Shown here piece by piece: positions 1 to 11,713 of a stretch of DNA of 64,000 nt (position 1 is its first letter; every line of letters begins with the position of its first letter). The notes beneath the pieces were generated by a model. It searched no databases. It saw nothing but the letters and a program-made list of their open reading frames with translations, and was not told where the DNA came from. The stretch is from positions 263,917,863 through 263,981,862 of the forward strand of contig CP136064.1 of NCBI GenBank assembly GCA_032622095.1. The letters are read 5' to 3'. Source of the stretch: Siphonodentalium dalli. Taxonomy: Eukaryota > Mollusca > Scaphopoda > Gadilida > Siphonodentaliidae. A program made the position numbers and the translations under genes.

Positions 1-518
1 TGTGGGGGTATTTTCGGCCGGGGACGAACATAGGCATATTAATTTGTCCGTGCGACGTGACCTTGACCTTGACCTTGAAATCGGGTCAGTTCAAGGTCAA
101 ACGCCCGAATATCACGGGATTTCGACGAAACTTGGTATGTGGGGGTACTTTCTTATGGCGAGTCTCATAAGCATATTCATTTGCCCGTGCGACGTGACCT
201 TGACCTTGAAATCGGGTAACTTCAAGGTCAAATCGCCAATTTTGATGGGATTTCGACGAAATTTGATACGTGGGGTTACTTTTGTCCACTGATTGTTTTG
301 GACGGGTACAATCGTGACCCCGACCAGACCTTGACCTTCAAAATTATCAATTCAAGGTCAAATCGGGTAAAACCGGATGGATTTCGATGGGCACGTTTGT
401 CGGGTACTTTTGTCCGGGCAGTGTTTTTGGACTGGTCAAATCGTGACCCCACTTGACCTTGACCTTCAAAATGGCCAATTCAAGGTCAAAGCCCGGACGA
501 AGTCGGGTCACCTTCTAG
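1..518 (+). mobile_element. Helitron-like non-autonomous element, 3' portion
   Basis: The stretch is built of roughly 110-130 bp units in which TGACCTTGACCTTGAAATC is followed by TTCAAGGTCAAA and then by a conserved spacer (AACTTGGTATGTGGGGGTA). It ends in a GC-rich short hairpin (CCCGGACGAAGTCGGG) about 7 nt before a terminal CTAG, followed by T. The same right end recurs at 28656, 29265, 30009 and 30758. CTAG after a small hairpin with no target duplication is the usual 3' end of Helitrons, so the assignment is by structure only; no Rep/helicase is encoded. The 5' end lies before the window. Short ORFs through the units are repeat artefacts. Confidence 0.6.
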
Positions 519-792
519 TATAATATATAAGAGAATGAATTGGCCTAAAATTTAAAATCTAAAATCTTTTTTAACACTTTTTACCATTTTTTCTTACATT
601 CTTTAACAATTTTATAATTTTGTCTTACATTTTTTAACATTTTTTATAATATTTTTCTACATTCTTTGACAATTTTATCATATTTAATATGTGTTAAGCC
701 AATGCATTCTCTTTTATATGCGAGGCGACCTATGGTCGACTCGCATATATAAGAGAATGCAATGGCACAGGGCCGTTCTGTTGGGTAAAGGG
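519..792. mobile_element. piggyBac-like MITE, one half
   Basis: This is the right half of the family seen complete at 8538-8930 and 56480-56936. It shares the paired GAGAATGCATTGG blocks around a hairpin, an AT-rich core, and the terminus GTTGGGTAAAGGG followed by TTAA at 793-796. The left half is missing because the Helitron-like repeat ending at 518 abuts the element in its TATATAAGAGAATG block. Confidence 0.65.
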
Positions 793-1680
793 TTAAAAGA
801 TTCGGTTATTACATGCATTCACGTTTAGTAGCTGATGTGGCAGTTAAATACAATCGCGGACTTCCAAGAGTATAGGGTGTATGGCGCGTGAATGATGTAT
901 TAAAGTAGATAGGGTGATGTATGTAATAATTGTTGTTTATATATTGACATAATTCGATTTACCAAGGTGTATATTAATAATCAACAACAAATATTGTTCT
1001 GCCAAAATAGTGCTTTGCGCCATTTATGATTATGATGATTAATTTGATTCATAATCATTCCCATTGCTATAGTGTCTAAGCATAGGCGAGGGTAATTTAA
1101 ATAAATTCCCGGTAATAACAACGATTTAATGTCGATAATACATAGAAACGACACTAATTTGAATAGAAGATTTATGTAAATGTTCAGGTTAACAGGTTAT
1201 CTTAATATCAAAGTTAATAATTTGATACTAATTTCATTTAATGGCTCGAGCCATAAATTAAATTCGATTTTCCGTGTACAAGACGTAATCAAATTAATTG
1301 AAGGAAAGTGGAGTGTTCATCGCGTGGCACACATGATCGTGTAAAAAGTTATATTGACACTGGGTGTAAACTCAAGCCACTCACTGACTAGTGACTATAC
1401 AATAACTTAAATGAGTATATGGGACTAGTTTGCATATAATATAACATGTATTTGATACATTGCTTGAAACTCTAGAAAAAGTACTCGACGGCGATGGTTC
1501 TATTCTCTCATTCCGGCTAATCTGGCATCCGTAACATTACTTCGTACTCAACTGACTTTCAAATAATTGAAATATGGTTACCTTATTTTACGAAGCAGAA
1601 ACTATGGAAACCAACAACATTGGTACAGTATATATTTAACTGTACACCTTTAGTAATGCTGTTGTCAATTTAAATTTTAG
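793..1680. other. No recognised gene; probably intron of the YeeE/YedE-like gene
   Basis: AT-rich DNA without an open reading frame of note or an obvious repeat. It lies directly 5' of a clear splice acceptor at 1679-1680, so it is probably the intron upstream of that exon. I searched it for the N-terminal half of the transporter and saw none. Confidence 0.4.
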
Positions 1681-1832
1681 GTTTCATACGTCGCCTCAGC
1701 TATACTTGGAGGCTTTGTATCCTCTACACTTTCTGCAACACGAGGCACCGTTCCGGGAGTGACTGCTCCATTTGCGTTTGTTGGTGGTTTTCTCATGCTG
1801 TTTGGTGGACGAATGGCAGCTGGTTGTACAAG
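1681..1832 (+). CDS. YeeE/YedE-family sulfur transporter, penultimate exon
   Basis: A 152-nt exon bounded by TTTTAG before 1681 and GTAGTT after 1832. Read in phase 0 it gives VSYVASAILGGFVSS, continues through APFAFVGGFLMLFGGR, and ends at MAAGCT plus two bases of a Ser codon. The Gly-rich membrane helix followed by R-x-A-x-GCTSGHG is the signature of the YeeE/YedE (DUF395) family. These are membrane proteins that in bacteria import thiosulfate or related sulfur compounds, and the Cys of GCTSGH lies on the substrate path in TsuA-type members. The motif is completed by the exon at 8947, where AG+C makes the Ser. Earlier exons, which would carry the first half of the protein, are not in the window. 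The family is recognised from motif only; substrate in this organism is unknown. Confidence 0.75.
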
Positions 1833-2656
1833 GTAGTTATATCACCAGTCAATTTTGAGTTTGTACATCGAAACAGTTTCATAATTTTTTTCCTTTTTAC
1901 ACCCATGACTCTGATAGCGACATTTTAGAAAAACTTTGCCTGCACCATTATCTTCCTCGTATCCCCATAAAAGGCACAACTGCGTGTTAGAACCGCCTTG
2001 GGGCCATGTATTGTGTCCAGGGTTCGCGCTGCCACTTGCCAAATTTGCCAGTGGCAAAAATAATTCACATTTGGCAAATATATATTTTTATTTGGCAACA
2101 GTTTTGGCAAGTAACTTATTAATTCCGCAAGAAAGTTAAACAATATTGGTCAATCAATACCATTCATTGCAGGAAACTTCTACAACATAATTATATTAGT
2201 GGTTATCTCATAGCATTAGTACCGATGGTTGGAGTGATTTCTAGTATTTAGTATGGTGGTGGTCTTTACATTGTCTAATCCTGTGCCCTTCTAATGCAGC
2301 AACCCTTCTACCATTGCATTGTTCGGTGATTGGTTCATTGGTGTATGATAAACCGCAATAGAGATGCGAGGTTAATTAATTATTTACAAATTAACTGCCT
2401 TTCTATCGATATCAAGTCGTTCAAACAGCGAGCGTCGAAATATAAGACTTAAGGTTGCAGAAATGATACTATCGGCGATAGCATTTGGCAAATGGTAAAA
2501 TAATTTGGCAAAAATATTTTCATTTGGCAAATTATTTGGCAAAGTAAATTTCGGTCCAGCGCTGACCCCCCCCCCCCCCCCCCCCCCCCGAGTGTGTCCC
2601 CATGAAGTTGTATAGTGTACATACTGACACATAGGAATTCGCAAATATATTTAATA
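1833..2656 (+). other. Intron with TTTGGCAA clusters and a C-tract
   Basis: Part of the last intron of the YeeE/YedE-like gene. Two short clusters (about 2034-2110 and 2485-2545) repeat TTTGGCAA/TTGCCAAA six or more times, and a run of about 23 C lies at 2567-2589. Short ORFs here overlap on both strands and look incidental. Confidence 0.5.
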
Positions 2657-3426
2657 CTAGAAGGTGACCCGACCCGACCATTTTGAAGTTCAAGGTCAGG
2701 TGGGGTCAAACACCAACACCCCAAAAATGGTGGAAATCGGCCCAGTGGATACCGGGAAATCGGCCCAGCGGATACCGAGATACCCTATGCATCAAATTTC
2801 CTCCGTAAAAATCCGCCAGTTTAACCCGATTTGATTTCCACTCAAGTATATAAACGCGCCTCATATACACACGCTCATTAATTATCAAGTTTCAACGTAA
2901 AGATAAATTACCATCGGTGCCCGAGATATCGCCAAGACGTCTGAAACAGTCAAATGCATCGGCCGGTTAAGCGTTAACGTGATCTAACTTTATGACCTCT
3001 AACGACGTCATAGAAGTTACGCATTGTTTTTATCCTGATGGAAGATAGTACCACTTCTTCTTGATAATTGAGGCAGATAACTAAAACGGATATATACGCA
3101 TTATATATCGTTGGAAAGAGGAAACACGAAAGATTCTCACAGTGTCATAATTATGACTGGTATTTTATTATTCGCGCTGTTTCGAATCGATTTGTAAGCA
3201 CCGAACTCAAATTAAAGTCCCGTAACACAGCGTAAAAACAGATTTGACCTCGGCACGTGAAAAGTTTACCTCGGATCTGAAAATCAATAGGCCTATGTCA
3301 TCCCCGGCCGAAAATACCCCCACATACCAAGTTTCATCGAAATCAGGTCGGCCGTTTTCGAGTTCATCGATTACACACACACACACAAACACACACACAA
3401 ACAGATCTTCCAAAATATATAATAGA
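2657..3426 (-). mobile_element. Helitron-like non-autonomous element (minus orientation)
   Basis: It begins with the reverse complement of the CTAG end (CTAGAAGGTGACCCGAC) and ends with an AC-rich microsatellite, then AGATCTTCCAAAATATATAA and GA. The GA is the reverse complement of the expected 5' TC. The middle (2900-3240) is a non-coding spacer also found, inverted and diverged, at about 28140-28440. It abuts the next copy head-to-tail at 3426/3427. Confidence 0.55.
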
Positions 3427-4027
3427 CTAGAAGGTGACCCGACTTCGTCCGGGCTTTGACCTTGTATTGTCTATTTTGAAGGCCAAGGTGAAGTGGGGTC
3501 ACGATTTGACCTGTCCAAAACACTGCCCGAACAAAAGTACCCGACAAAAGTACCCGTCGAAATCCATCCGGTTTTACCCGATTTGACCTTGAATTGATCA
3601 TTTTGAAGGTCAAGGTCAGGTCGGGGTCACGATTTGACCCGTCCAAAACACCCAGTGGACAAAAGTAACCCCACGTATCAAATTTCGTCGAAATCCCATC
3701 AAAATTGGCGATTTGACCTTGAAGTTACCCGATTTCAAGGTCAAGGTCACGTCGCACGGGCAAATGAATATGCTTATGAGACTCGCCATAAGAAACTACC
3801 CCCATATACCAAGTTTCATCGAAATCCCGTGATATTCGGGCGTTTGACCTTGAAATGACCCGATTTCAAGGTCAATGTGACGTCACACGGACAAATTAAT
3901 ATGCCTATGTTCGTCCCCGGCCGAAAATACCCCCACATACCAAGTTTCATCGAAATCGGGTCGGCCGTTTTCGAGTCCATCGATTACAGACACACACACA
4001 GACAGATCTTCCAAAATATATAATAGA
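3427..4027 (-). mobile_element. Helitron-like element with AAGGTCA arrays
   Basis: Same family and orientation as its left neighbour. It starts CTAGAAGGTGACCCGACTTC and holds about four degenerate units that contain paired TTGACCTTGAA and TTCAAGGTCAA. It ends after an ACACACAGACAG microsatellite with CAGATCTTCCAAAATATATA and GA. Confidence 0.6.
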
Positions 4028-4756
4028 CTAGCCGATAAGCCCGACGTTGTCCGGGCTACGTTGTCCGGGCTATTCAAAAACCAAATTTCAAGTCGATAGC
4101 TCTACCCGTTTCCGAGATCTGGTCTGCGCATGCGCGAAGCTGGCGTCGCACGGGCTCGGCGACCCGATAAAATTCGTATCCGGGGCAAGATACATTCACA
4201 TACAAAATGTCAAGTCGATAGCTCCACCCGTTTCCGAGATATCGTCTGCGCATGCGCGAAGCTGGCGTCGCACGGGCTCGGCGACCCGATAAAATTCGTA
4301 TCCGGGGCAAGATACATTCACATACCAAATTTCAAGTCGATAGCTCCACCCGTTTCCGATATCTCGTCTGCGCATGCGCGAAGCTGGCGTCGCACGGACT
4401 CGGCGACCCGATAAAATTCGTATCCGGGGCAAGATACATTCACATACCAAATTTCAAGTCGATAGCTCCACCCGTTTCCGAGATCTCGTCTGCGCATGCA
4501 CGAAGCTGGCGTCGCACGGGCTCGGCGACCCGATAAAATTCGTATTCGGGGCAAGATACATTCACATACCAAATTTCAAGTCGATAGCTCCACCCGTTTC
4601 CGAGATCTCGTCTGCGCATGCGCTGCACGGGCGTCGCACGGGCTCGCCAATACGACAACGACCACCGCCTGGTCAAACTACACACACGTACCAAGTTTCG
4701 TCCCGATCGGTCGAGAATCGTAGATTTGTATTAATGACAGACGGACAGACAGACAA

Positions 4757-4788
<32 letters not shown>

Positions 4789-4811
4789 AGGTCTTCAAAA
4801 TATATATGAGA
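4028..4811 (-). mobile_element. Helitron-like element with five 122-bp repeats and an ACAG microsatellite
   Basis: The left end CTAG is followed by a doubled GTTGTCCGGGCTA. The core is a tandem array of a 122-bp unit: the block CATGCGCGAAGCTGG or close variants recurs at 4129, 4251, 4373, 4495 and 4617, exactly 122 bp apart. A GACA/ACAG microsatellite (about 4735-4790) and GTCTTCAAAATATATAT close the element. Core tandem repeats plus ACRG microsatellite and unrelated ends resemble the 'pearl' type of non-autonomous Helitrons described from bivalves. Long ORFs through the array exist only because the repeat lacks stops. Confidence 0.65.
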
Positions 4812-5599
4812 TATCAAACAGATGCTAATACATAAGTTTGGAGGAAATCTGCGATAAAAATGTTTTATTGATATTGGCGCTATTCCCTCAACCGTCATCC
4901 TTGACTTTGGCGACGCCAATTCGGTAAGTTTGAATCATACTATAGAGTATCTGTATACAATGGCGATTACTGTAAGTTTGGTGGAAATCGGTGACGAAAA
5001 TGTTTTCATCTATATTTGTGTACCTCCCAAACCCGATCCATGACATGGCCTACGCCACCGAAGAAGCTTACCTATATCATTGTGATGACTATATATAAGT
5101 TTAATAGAAATCGGCTGTAAATACGTTCTATTAATGTTGGCGCCCTTCTTGCAACCACATCCCTGACTCTAGCGGCACAATTTAGGCGACTTTAAACCAT
5201 AACATTATTCATCTTTAAACCTTTCTATACCAAATACTCATTGTTCAGATAATAAGTTCATAAGTTCATAATAAGACCACAACTTATTATCTGAACATTT
5301 CCCACCAATAAATAGGATTATTTCTGCACTTTCTATTATCTGCCGTCTGCTCATATATCATGGGCATCCCCCAGATGACCAATAGACTATTCCAATATAT
5401 ATTGTTATAACGTACTGAATGGAATAATCCATTTAGTATAGAATGGGTTAGACCATACCATTCGAGTCCCTATATCATGAAGATGACTATATTAGTTTGA
5501 TGGAATTCGGCGACAAAATATTTTCATTTAATTCGTACCCCTCGTATTGTTTCCATCCCTGACTCTGACAGGATAATTTTAGAACCTGCATCTATATCT
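4812..5599. repeat. Degenerate tandem repeat, about four units
   Basis: Four diverged units start near 4828, 4968, 5094 and 5482. Each has TAAGTTTGGTGGAAATCGG, then AAAATGTTTTCAT, then a CATCCCTGACTCT-like block. They are unevenly spaced and eroded. They lie in the last intron of the YeeE/YedE-like gene. No coding function is seen. Confidence 0.45.
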
Positions 5600-7939
5600 T
5601 CCCCGTCTAACATTCTACCTGTTAGACCCATTTGGATCATCTGGTTGGTCTCCTGTGAATTTCTACAGTACACAGAGAGACATTTTTTCGCAAATATAGA
5701 TATACGATTTTGATCACCAAAACGGACATGTATGAAACAATAACTAACATAATTTCATTTATCAAACCATCACGAGACTTATATAGAGCTTGAGTTATAC
5801 TTTGGTATTAGAGACCTTTCGCAAAACTCACGTTTACGTTTGCGGATACGGATAGGGTACTACGTCACCAACCTTTGTGTACTTTCTAATCGTTCTCGTA
5901 TTTTACTATCCGTAATAACGGTTACGATTTCATGGTTTCTAATAACCTCAAATAACACCTGAAATTTATTTTCTGCAATATATCACTTTACTCCGTTCGA
6001 GACTGTATATGTACATCATGTGAACCATCCAGTTGTATTGAGCTACGACCTCGATATGCTGTTTAGATTGTCAATCACTGTACTCGTCGTCGTGAATCAC
6101 GAGCTTCCCGCGAAATAAGATCGCTATTCACAACGGATAGTCATCGCTGGCTGCGACAGAAAACTTTATAGTAAGAGTAGTGCACTATGAAACCAGTCGC
6201 CAAAAATACAGTTTATAGTGTGCGATGCATGAGGAGTTTTGAGTAATTATTATGTGCAAGATAGTACACAATATATAGTGAAATTCAACAATAATTTAAT
6301 TCAACAACCCATGGTCGTGTCCTAACGTGTGCAGTTATAGAATGCCTCAGGAGAGCCTAAAGAATGGCATAACCCTATTAACGAAAAGTGAAAGATTTTG
6401 TGTTCTCTTCCCCTTTCCCGAATTGAATAGTTCATTCAATTAAATAATATTCGGTTTTCGGTAGAAGTTGGGTTTTATATATCTCTCTCGTAGAGTCTGA
6501 AATGCAGGGCATTTAAAATTACATGGAATTCATAACCGATTTTAAAATTACATGGAATTCATAACCGAGTTCTAAGTTACATAAAGTACTCTGTCTGAGT
6601 AATCTGAACCTAACATGGATCGCGATTCAACTGGTAAGTAGTAATTTCTGCTCCTGAACCAAAAGAATATTTGGCACAGCCACCGACATCACCAGAGCTC
6701 AGCAGTCTATGTCAGGTTTGTTCTTTGCATTTATTTTTAATTTAAAAAACACGCACAAATGCGGCATTTAAAGGTACTCAATCCGATTAGATGTCCCCAT
6801 ATCATCAGATTCCAACAACAATATTTTTTTTGAAATGCCGCTTTTGTTATCAGAATCGAGTAATTGCTCAACATTAATGCTAACCACAGTCAACTATATT
6901 ATAAAATTGCCCAAAACCTGTTATTTATCAACATTTTATTCAACGAAATTTTGCCGGTTTGTCAAATATCTGACAAAAAAGCAAAATGATGCGCATCGCT
7001 TCTACCTAAACTTTGTTTCGATTTGGTAGTAACAAATCAGAAGTGATGCACATCAGCGAGCTCACAAACCTTATGTCGGATTTCCTAAACCCAAAGAGGT
7101 GAAGCCGAAATCGCATTGAAATAAAATCGCGGACATGAAGGGGCTTGAACGATGGCGTCGTGGTTGATGTGAGGTCCAAATTCAGGAACCCCTCTTCCTC
7201 ATCAGCATAACGTCTATCTGGTCATCCATGCTAACAACGAACTGTATTTCCACCACATATGACCTGGCATTTATACCTGTATTGCCATAATATATCACGA
7301 GAATCCCGGGTCGTACGTTGTGACTGGTCGAATTATTGACAATATTAACAGGTCATGATTATCGCAATGTTGCAAATGAGACGATAAATGAAGTATTAAG
7401 GGACTGTATACCAAACACACGCTTTGAGTTGTAAAAGTGGTACGAAATAATGATCGTACATGTTCGTCAAAACTCTTGCGCGTAATCGTTTTGCGAAATG
7501 ACTTTTTGGCCATACGGATAGACTTACGACTACGAATAGCTATCCGTATTCGTGATCGTAAACGTGAGGATGCGAAAGGTCTCTAATATCTGGTCCACAC
7601 GTTGGTTTATTGTTTATGTTGACTATATTTATTGTTTCTTTTATCAAACAAATTATTGTAACAAATAAGTATCTTCATTTATTCATCTCAAAGTAATCAG
7701 ATGTAATACAAAACTATTTGATTTAGTGATTCAGTGTCTATGTTTCCGAATGTTCTATTATTTCTTTTTGTGAGGTAAAAAATGTCAATATTTATTTCAT
7801 GCAATTCTGACTCTGGATCATAAATCCGAAATTTAAAGGTGCATTCCGTGTCCGACGATATTATTTTTCATGCAAAAACTTTGCGCAGATGACAATCCTG
7901 GTGACCATGTACTCATTTGTGACAATTCGTGGATACTCA
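5600..7939. other. Intron sequence, no gene recognised
   Basis: AT-rich DNA inside the long intron. The only structure noticed is a 32-bp direct duplication near 6515-6568 (ACATGGAATTCATAACCGA twice). Open frames are short, lack splice signals in agreement, and resemble no family I know. Confidence 0.35.
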
Positions 7940-8330
7940 GGGCTGCGGGCCATTACGTGTTAAAGGTACGGGAGGCCTTGGCGGTGGGTATCCTGTGAAA
8001 ATATTTCCACCCGTCAAAAACCGCCACAAACAGAAAAAACATTAAAATGTAGACAGACTTTGTCCGTATACAAATAAGAAATATCGCATAAACAGTAAGT
8101 TATTGTCATATGTTTGACCATTGTTAGGTAAACAAAAGTATAAAAAGTTACTTTCCTGGTGTTTGTTTATATTATGATAGTAAACATAAAGAGCGTTCTT
8201 TGTTGGTGAATTCCTGATATGGAAATAATAAAGAGCGTTTATGCCATTTGTGTGTGATTAGCCAGCAGCATTGTGCTGTCTTCTGTAACACACTCGGGCT
8301 CTTGCTTAGGTAAAATATAGTAGGTCTTTA
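7940..8330 (+). repeat. Dispersed repeat R1, copy 1
   Basis: A stretch of about 390 bp starting with GGCGGTGGGTATCCTGTG and GTCAAAAACCGCCA and running to a GTAACAC...GGCTCTTG end. It recurs at 60840-61240 in the same orientation and at about 47440-47832 inverted. All contain ATATGGAAATAATAAAGAGC. No coding frame is shared. Its class is unknown; a SINE or MITE is possible. Confidence 0.55.
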
Positions 8331-8537
8331 TGATAACATGCTGTTTACGCGATGGTCATGGTATATATGGACGAAACTGTATGCGTTTTAATGTTTTTCT
8401 GTTTACGGTGATTGGAACAAATATGAATATTTTCGACAACTAAGGCCTCACGTGCCTTTAACACTGAGACCTATGGGAAATAATTACTTCACTGTAACCT
8501 GTGTGGCGAAGGAAACTTGGACTAATTTAGGGTTTAA

Positions 8538-8930
8538 CCCTTTACCCAACAAACCGGCCATAACCGGCCAAATAAAGCTGCAACAGCCTAAATTATCTTG
8601 GGTCTGTCTCAATAAAACCATACAAATATGGATATCATTGGAACCGGCTCATTGACCACATTGTGATGGTTACAGTTATGCCCTGTGCCAATGCATTCTC
8701 TTATATATGCGAGTCGACCATAGGTCGCCTCGCATACTATATAAGAGAATGCATTGGCCTAAAAAAAATCTTTTTTTAACACTTTTTACCATTTTCTTAC
8801 ATTCTTTAACAATTTTATAATTTTTAATGTGTTAAGCCAATGCATTCTCTTATATATGCGAGGCGACCTATGGTCGACTCGCATATATAAGAGAATGCAT
8901 TGGCACAGGGCCCTTCTGTTGGGTAAAGGG
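8538..8930 (+). mobile_element. piggyBac-like MITE, complete
   Basis: Terminal inverted repeats begin CCCTTTACCCAACA and end TGTTGGGTAAAGGG. The left flank is TTAA (8534-8537) and the right flank is TTTA (8931-8934), a one-base departure from the TTAA target duplication expected for piggyBac-type elements. Inside are two inverted blocks, each with GAGAATGCATTGG arms around a near-palindrome (GCGAGTCGACCATAGGTCGC). There is no transposase. It sits in the last intron of the YeeE/YedE-like gene, ending 16 bp before the terminal exon. Confidence 0.75.
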
Positions 8931-8946
8931 TTTATTCTCTTTTCAG

Positions 8947-9064
8947 CGGCCACGGTATATCTGGGTCGGCACTTCTGTCTGGGCTCTCATGGATCGCAAT
9001 GCCTTCTATGTATGCGGGCGGCGTCAGTACTGGACTCATCACCAAGGCTCTTGGGTGGTTGTGA
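8947..9064 (+). CDS. YeeE/YedE-family sulfur transporter, terminal exon
   Basis: A 118-nt exon preceded by a good pyrimidine tract and acceptor (TTTATTCTCTTTTCAG). Its first C completes the Ser codon left open by the exon ending at 1832. The frame then reads GHGISGSALLSGLSW, IAMPSMYAGGVSTG, LITKALGWL and a TGA stop (9062-9064). Joined to the upstream exon this restores GCTSGHGISG and a last membrane helix, matching how YeeE/YedE proteins end. The exact join of motif and phase across a 7.1-kb intron is the main support for the gene. An AATAAA at 9263-9268 is a plausible poly(A) signal. The protein would be an integral membrane transporter; its localisation (plasma membrane or organelle) cannot be read from this part. 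Confidence 0.75.
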
Positions 9065-11589
9065 ATTTATCAGACCTCAAAATTTGCTCAACCTTATCAT
9101 CAGAGGACCATATGCATATTCGCTCCCTATGTTTTAACCTAACCTCTTACTATAAAGTTAAAGGGAATTAAAGGCCCACTTAATTTTTCGAACCCCAGAT
9201 CACATTATATATTATATATGTCATGAGCTCCAAAACATTGTATTATCAACTTAACCAGTGTAATAAAATATGAACGTGTTGTTTTTGTTGAGGTGCCGAT
9301 GTGGTTTTTGTGCTTAAGTTTCTGCAAAGTCTATTATTTTCAATGGAAGAGGAATATAACTCTATATCTCAGTCATTCTGGGAGCGAGACGGGGGAAATG
9401 TTTCTATGATGTCAGCTATGTTTTATTACTCTATGGGCACATTCTGAGACACAGACGTTCCTTATGGTGATGAAATATAATATTATTTTAATCATATTTT
9501 ATGTCATACATATATCATGACACTATTAGAAAAACAAAATAGGTGATTAGAAAATTAAATGGGCCTTTAAGGCATTTGAAGTTGGTTCACAATAATCATC
9601 ATTATCACGAATACCATAAGAAAACAAGAGGTAAATGGTCGAAGAGTCCAGAAAGCTAGACTCAGATTTAAGTTTCCAGGTGGTAAAGTTGCTGATGTGC
9701 ACCATTTGGGCACCTCGATCATGCATTGTTTCGTTTAGGCCAATTTTTGGGAGATACTAAACTTAAAAAAGAATAAGGAACTTTCTAAATAAGTTCCTAA
9801 AGAAACTAAAAACAGGTTAATTTTATAATAAAGATACTTTCCAGAGAATATGAGGCCTAGGCAAAATGAGGTCCTCAGAAAGTGAATTTAGTGATGCTAG
9901 CCCGCTGTACAGGGTATCGTCACTAAATTCACCCTCAAGGTACCTCAGTCGGCAAATCAATTTCCAGCATCATATTTTACAGAACGTGATTACTTTTTAT
10001 TTATATTTTAGTTGTGCATAAATCACATATCTGGAACAATTGCCACATGAAAGATACTATCTTGTGTGAGCGACATCTAAATCACCATTCTGGTCATAAC
10101 ATGTCAGTCTGTTCTCAAAATCCCGCACATTATCTGCTTATAATAGAACTTGTTTTGGGTAGATAATATGCTTAGAACTGCCTCATTATGAGTCGATAAT
10201 GTGCTGAAAATGAGAGCGTTTTAGTCACATTATCGATAATGAGGCGATTCTAAGCAGATTGTGCGCTGAAAGTTACAATGACACTCACGAATTTTCAGGT
10301 GTACGCTCTTTATCATGTGTTTTCACTGTGGCTCGCGCCATAAAAACGAAATAACGTGTATGCATCCATTATCTGCTTATTTCAGAATAAAAAAATCACA
10401 GTATGTATCCATTTGATATTATAGGTCGATTATATGCGTATTTGAGCGAGGATATGTTGAACATTGCATTTCGATAATAAATAATAATTTGTTCACGACA
10501 AGTAATGGACACATCATACCCAACCAGTGCCGCCACCCATTATGATGTATCTATTTTATATAGTTGATGTGATTCAGAAGGACAGATATAATTCTTTGTG
10601 TTCATTTTTCAATTGCCAGTTATTAGTCTAGTTTATGTACGACTTTTTCGTTTTCATCAATTTTTTCCGTGGAGCAAAAAGCTATGTTAAATAAGATTTT
10701 GTATTGTGGTTGTATACTTAACTGGATATCTGGTATCTTGAAAAAATCTTTAAATACTATTTATTTTCCAGAATATTAAAGTAACGTTTATATTAATGCT
10801 ATGCTTTGCTTTGCTTTGATATTTACGTTGCATTGAAAATAGAATCTCGCCATCTCTCAATTGGGTGCGTAACGGATGCAATTCAACGGGATGCCTTAGT
10901 GGTATTGCAAGTGTTCCAATTCCAATGCAACGCACCAACACACAACTTAACACACTCGTCTATGAACTCCTTAACATGACAAATACGAGAAAAACAGGTT
11001 TAATTTTATGAAGTTATATTATAGAGGATGAGTTCTTTTATATTCACCTTTATACAGATTGTCAGCTTGCCAGTCTAATGCTTATCAATAAAATCAGAAA
11101 TAATTAAATACACGTAGAAATTGAATAGCCTGGTTTTTAACAGTTTTCCCCCATATGGTAAAAATTTCTTTCTTTCCGTCATTCAAACTCTTTTACTGGA
11201 AGAAATGTCAGCAGCGTGAATTCAAGTTTTTTTTCTTTTTCAAGTTCAATAAAGTTTATTCCGTTACTTATTCGAAAAAATTGGGAAAATGTGTCAAATG
11301 GCAACGGTAACGACTTTATTAAGGTGAGACGAAATGAAACGGAAATTGTCCGAACAACTTCAGGGTTACAAATGGCCACTTTGGCCAAACTTTTCGGGAA
11401 GAAAATTGTTTGGGTCGAGTCAAATAAAGTGGGTCGAATTTCAGCTTTCGCTCTGATCGATTTTCGCGGGAAATGTTGCGGGACAATTCTTTGAAAACAG
11501 ATGCGTTTGGATTATTCTATCAACTGGAGGAACAAAACGTATCGATTTTTCACAAATTGGAATAGACAATAACCCATATATAGGGCTGA
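9065..11589. other. 3' flank of the transporter gene, no other gene seen
   Basis: The first 200 bp are probably 3' UTR (AATAAA at 9263-9268). The rest is AT-rich. The one clear structure is a foldback at 10170-10255. Open frames near 11216-11494 overlap on both strands and resemble nothing known. Confidence 0.4.
10170..10255. repeat. Foldback (inverted repeat)
   Basis: Arms of about 29 bp, GCTTAGAACTGCCTCATTAT... and its near-complement ...ATAATGAGGCGATTCTAAGC, surround a loop of about 24 bp. It would form a stable hairpin or cruciform. It is probably a small MITE relic; no clear target duplication was seen. Confidence 0.6.
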
Positions 11590-11713
11590 TTCTTTTGCAA
11601 TTCCTTTAACATTGTTTAGGGGCAATTTTCACTGGTCATGTTTCGGAACTATCACAGATTCGTTTGGTTTATTGTGTCGAACTTGTCGAATGTTATCTCT
11701 ACAAATTGAAGTT

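Noticed and set aside
4047-4723. Overlapping frames on both strands with MREAGVARARRPDKIRIRG
   Set aside because: The 122-bp repeat has few stops in several frames. Equal openness on both strands and restart at every unit point to a repeat artefact.
4735-4790. ACAG run as a functional element on its own
   Set aside because: It is the microsatellite part of the Helitron-like element and recurs with its relatives at 4000 and 15125.
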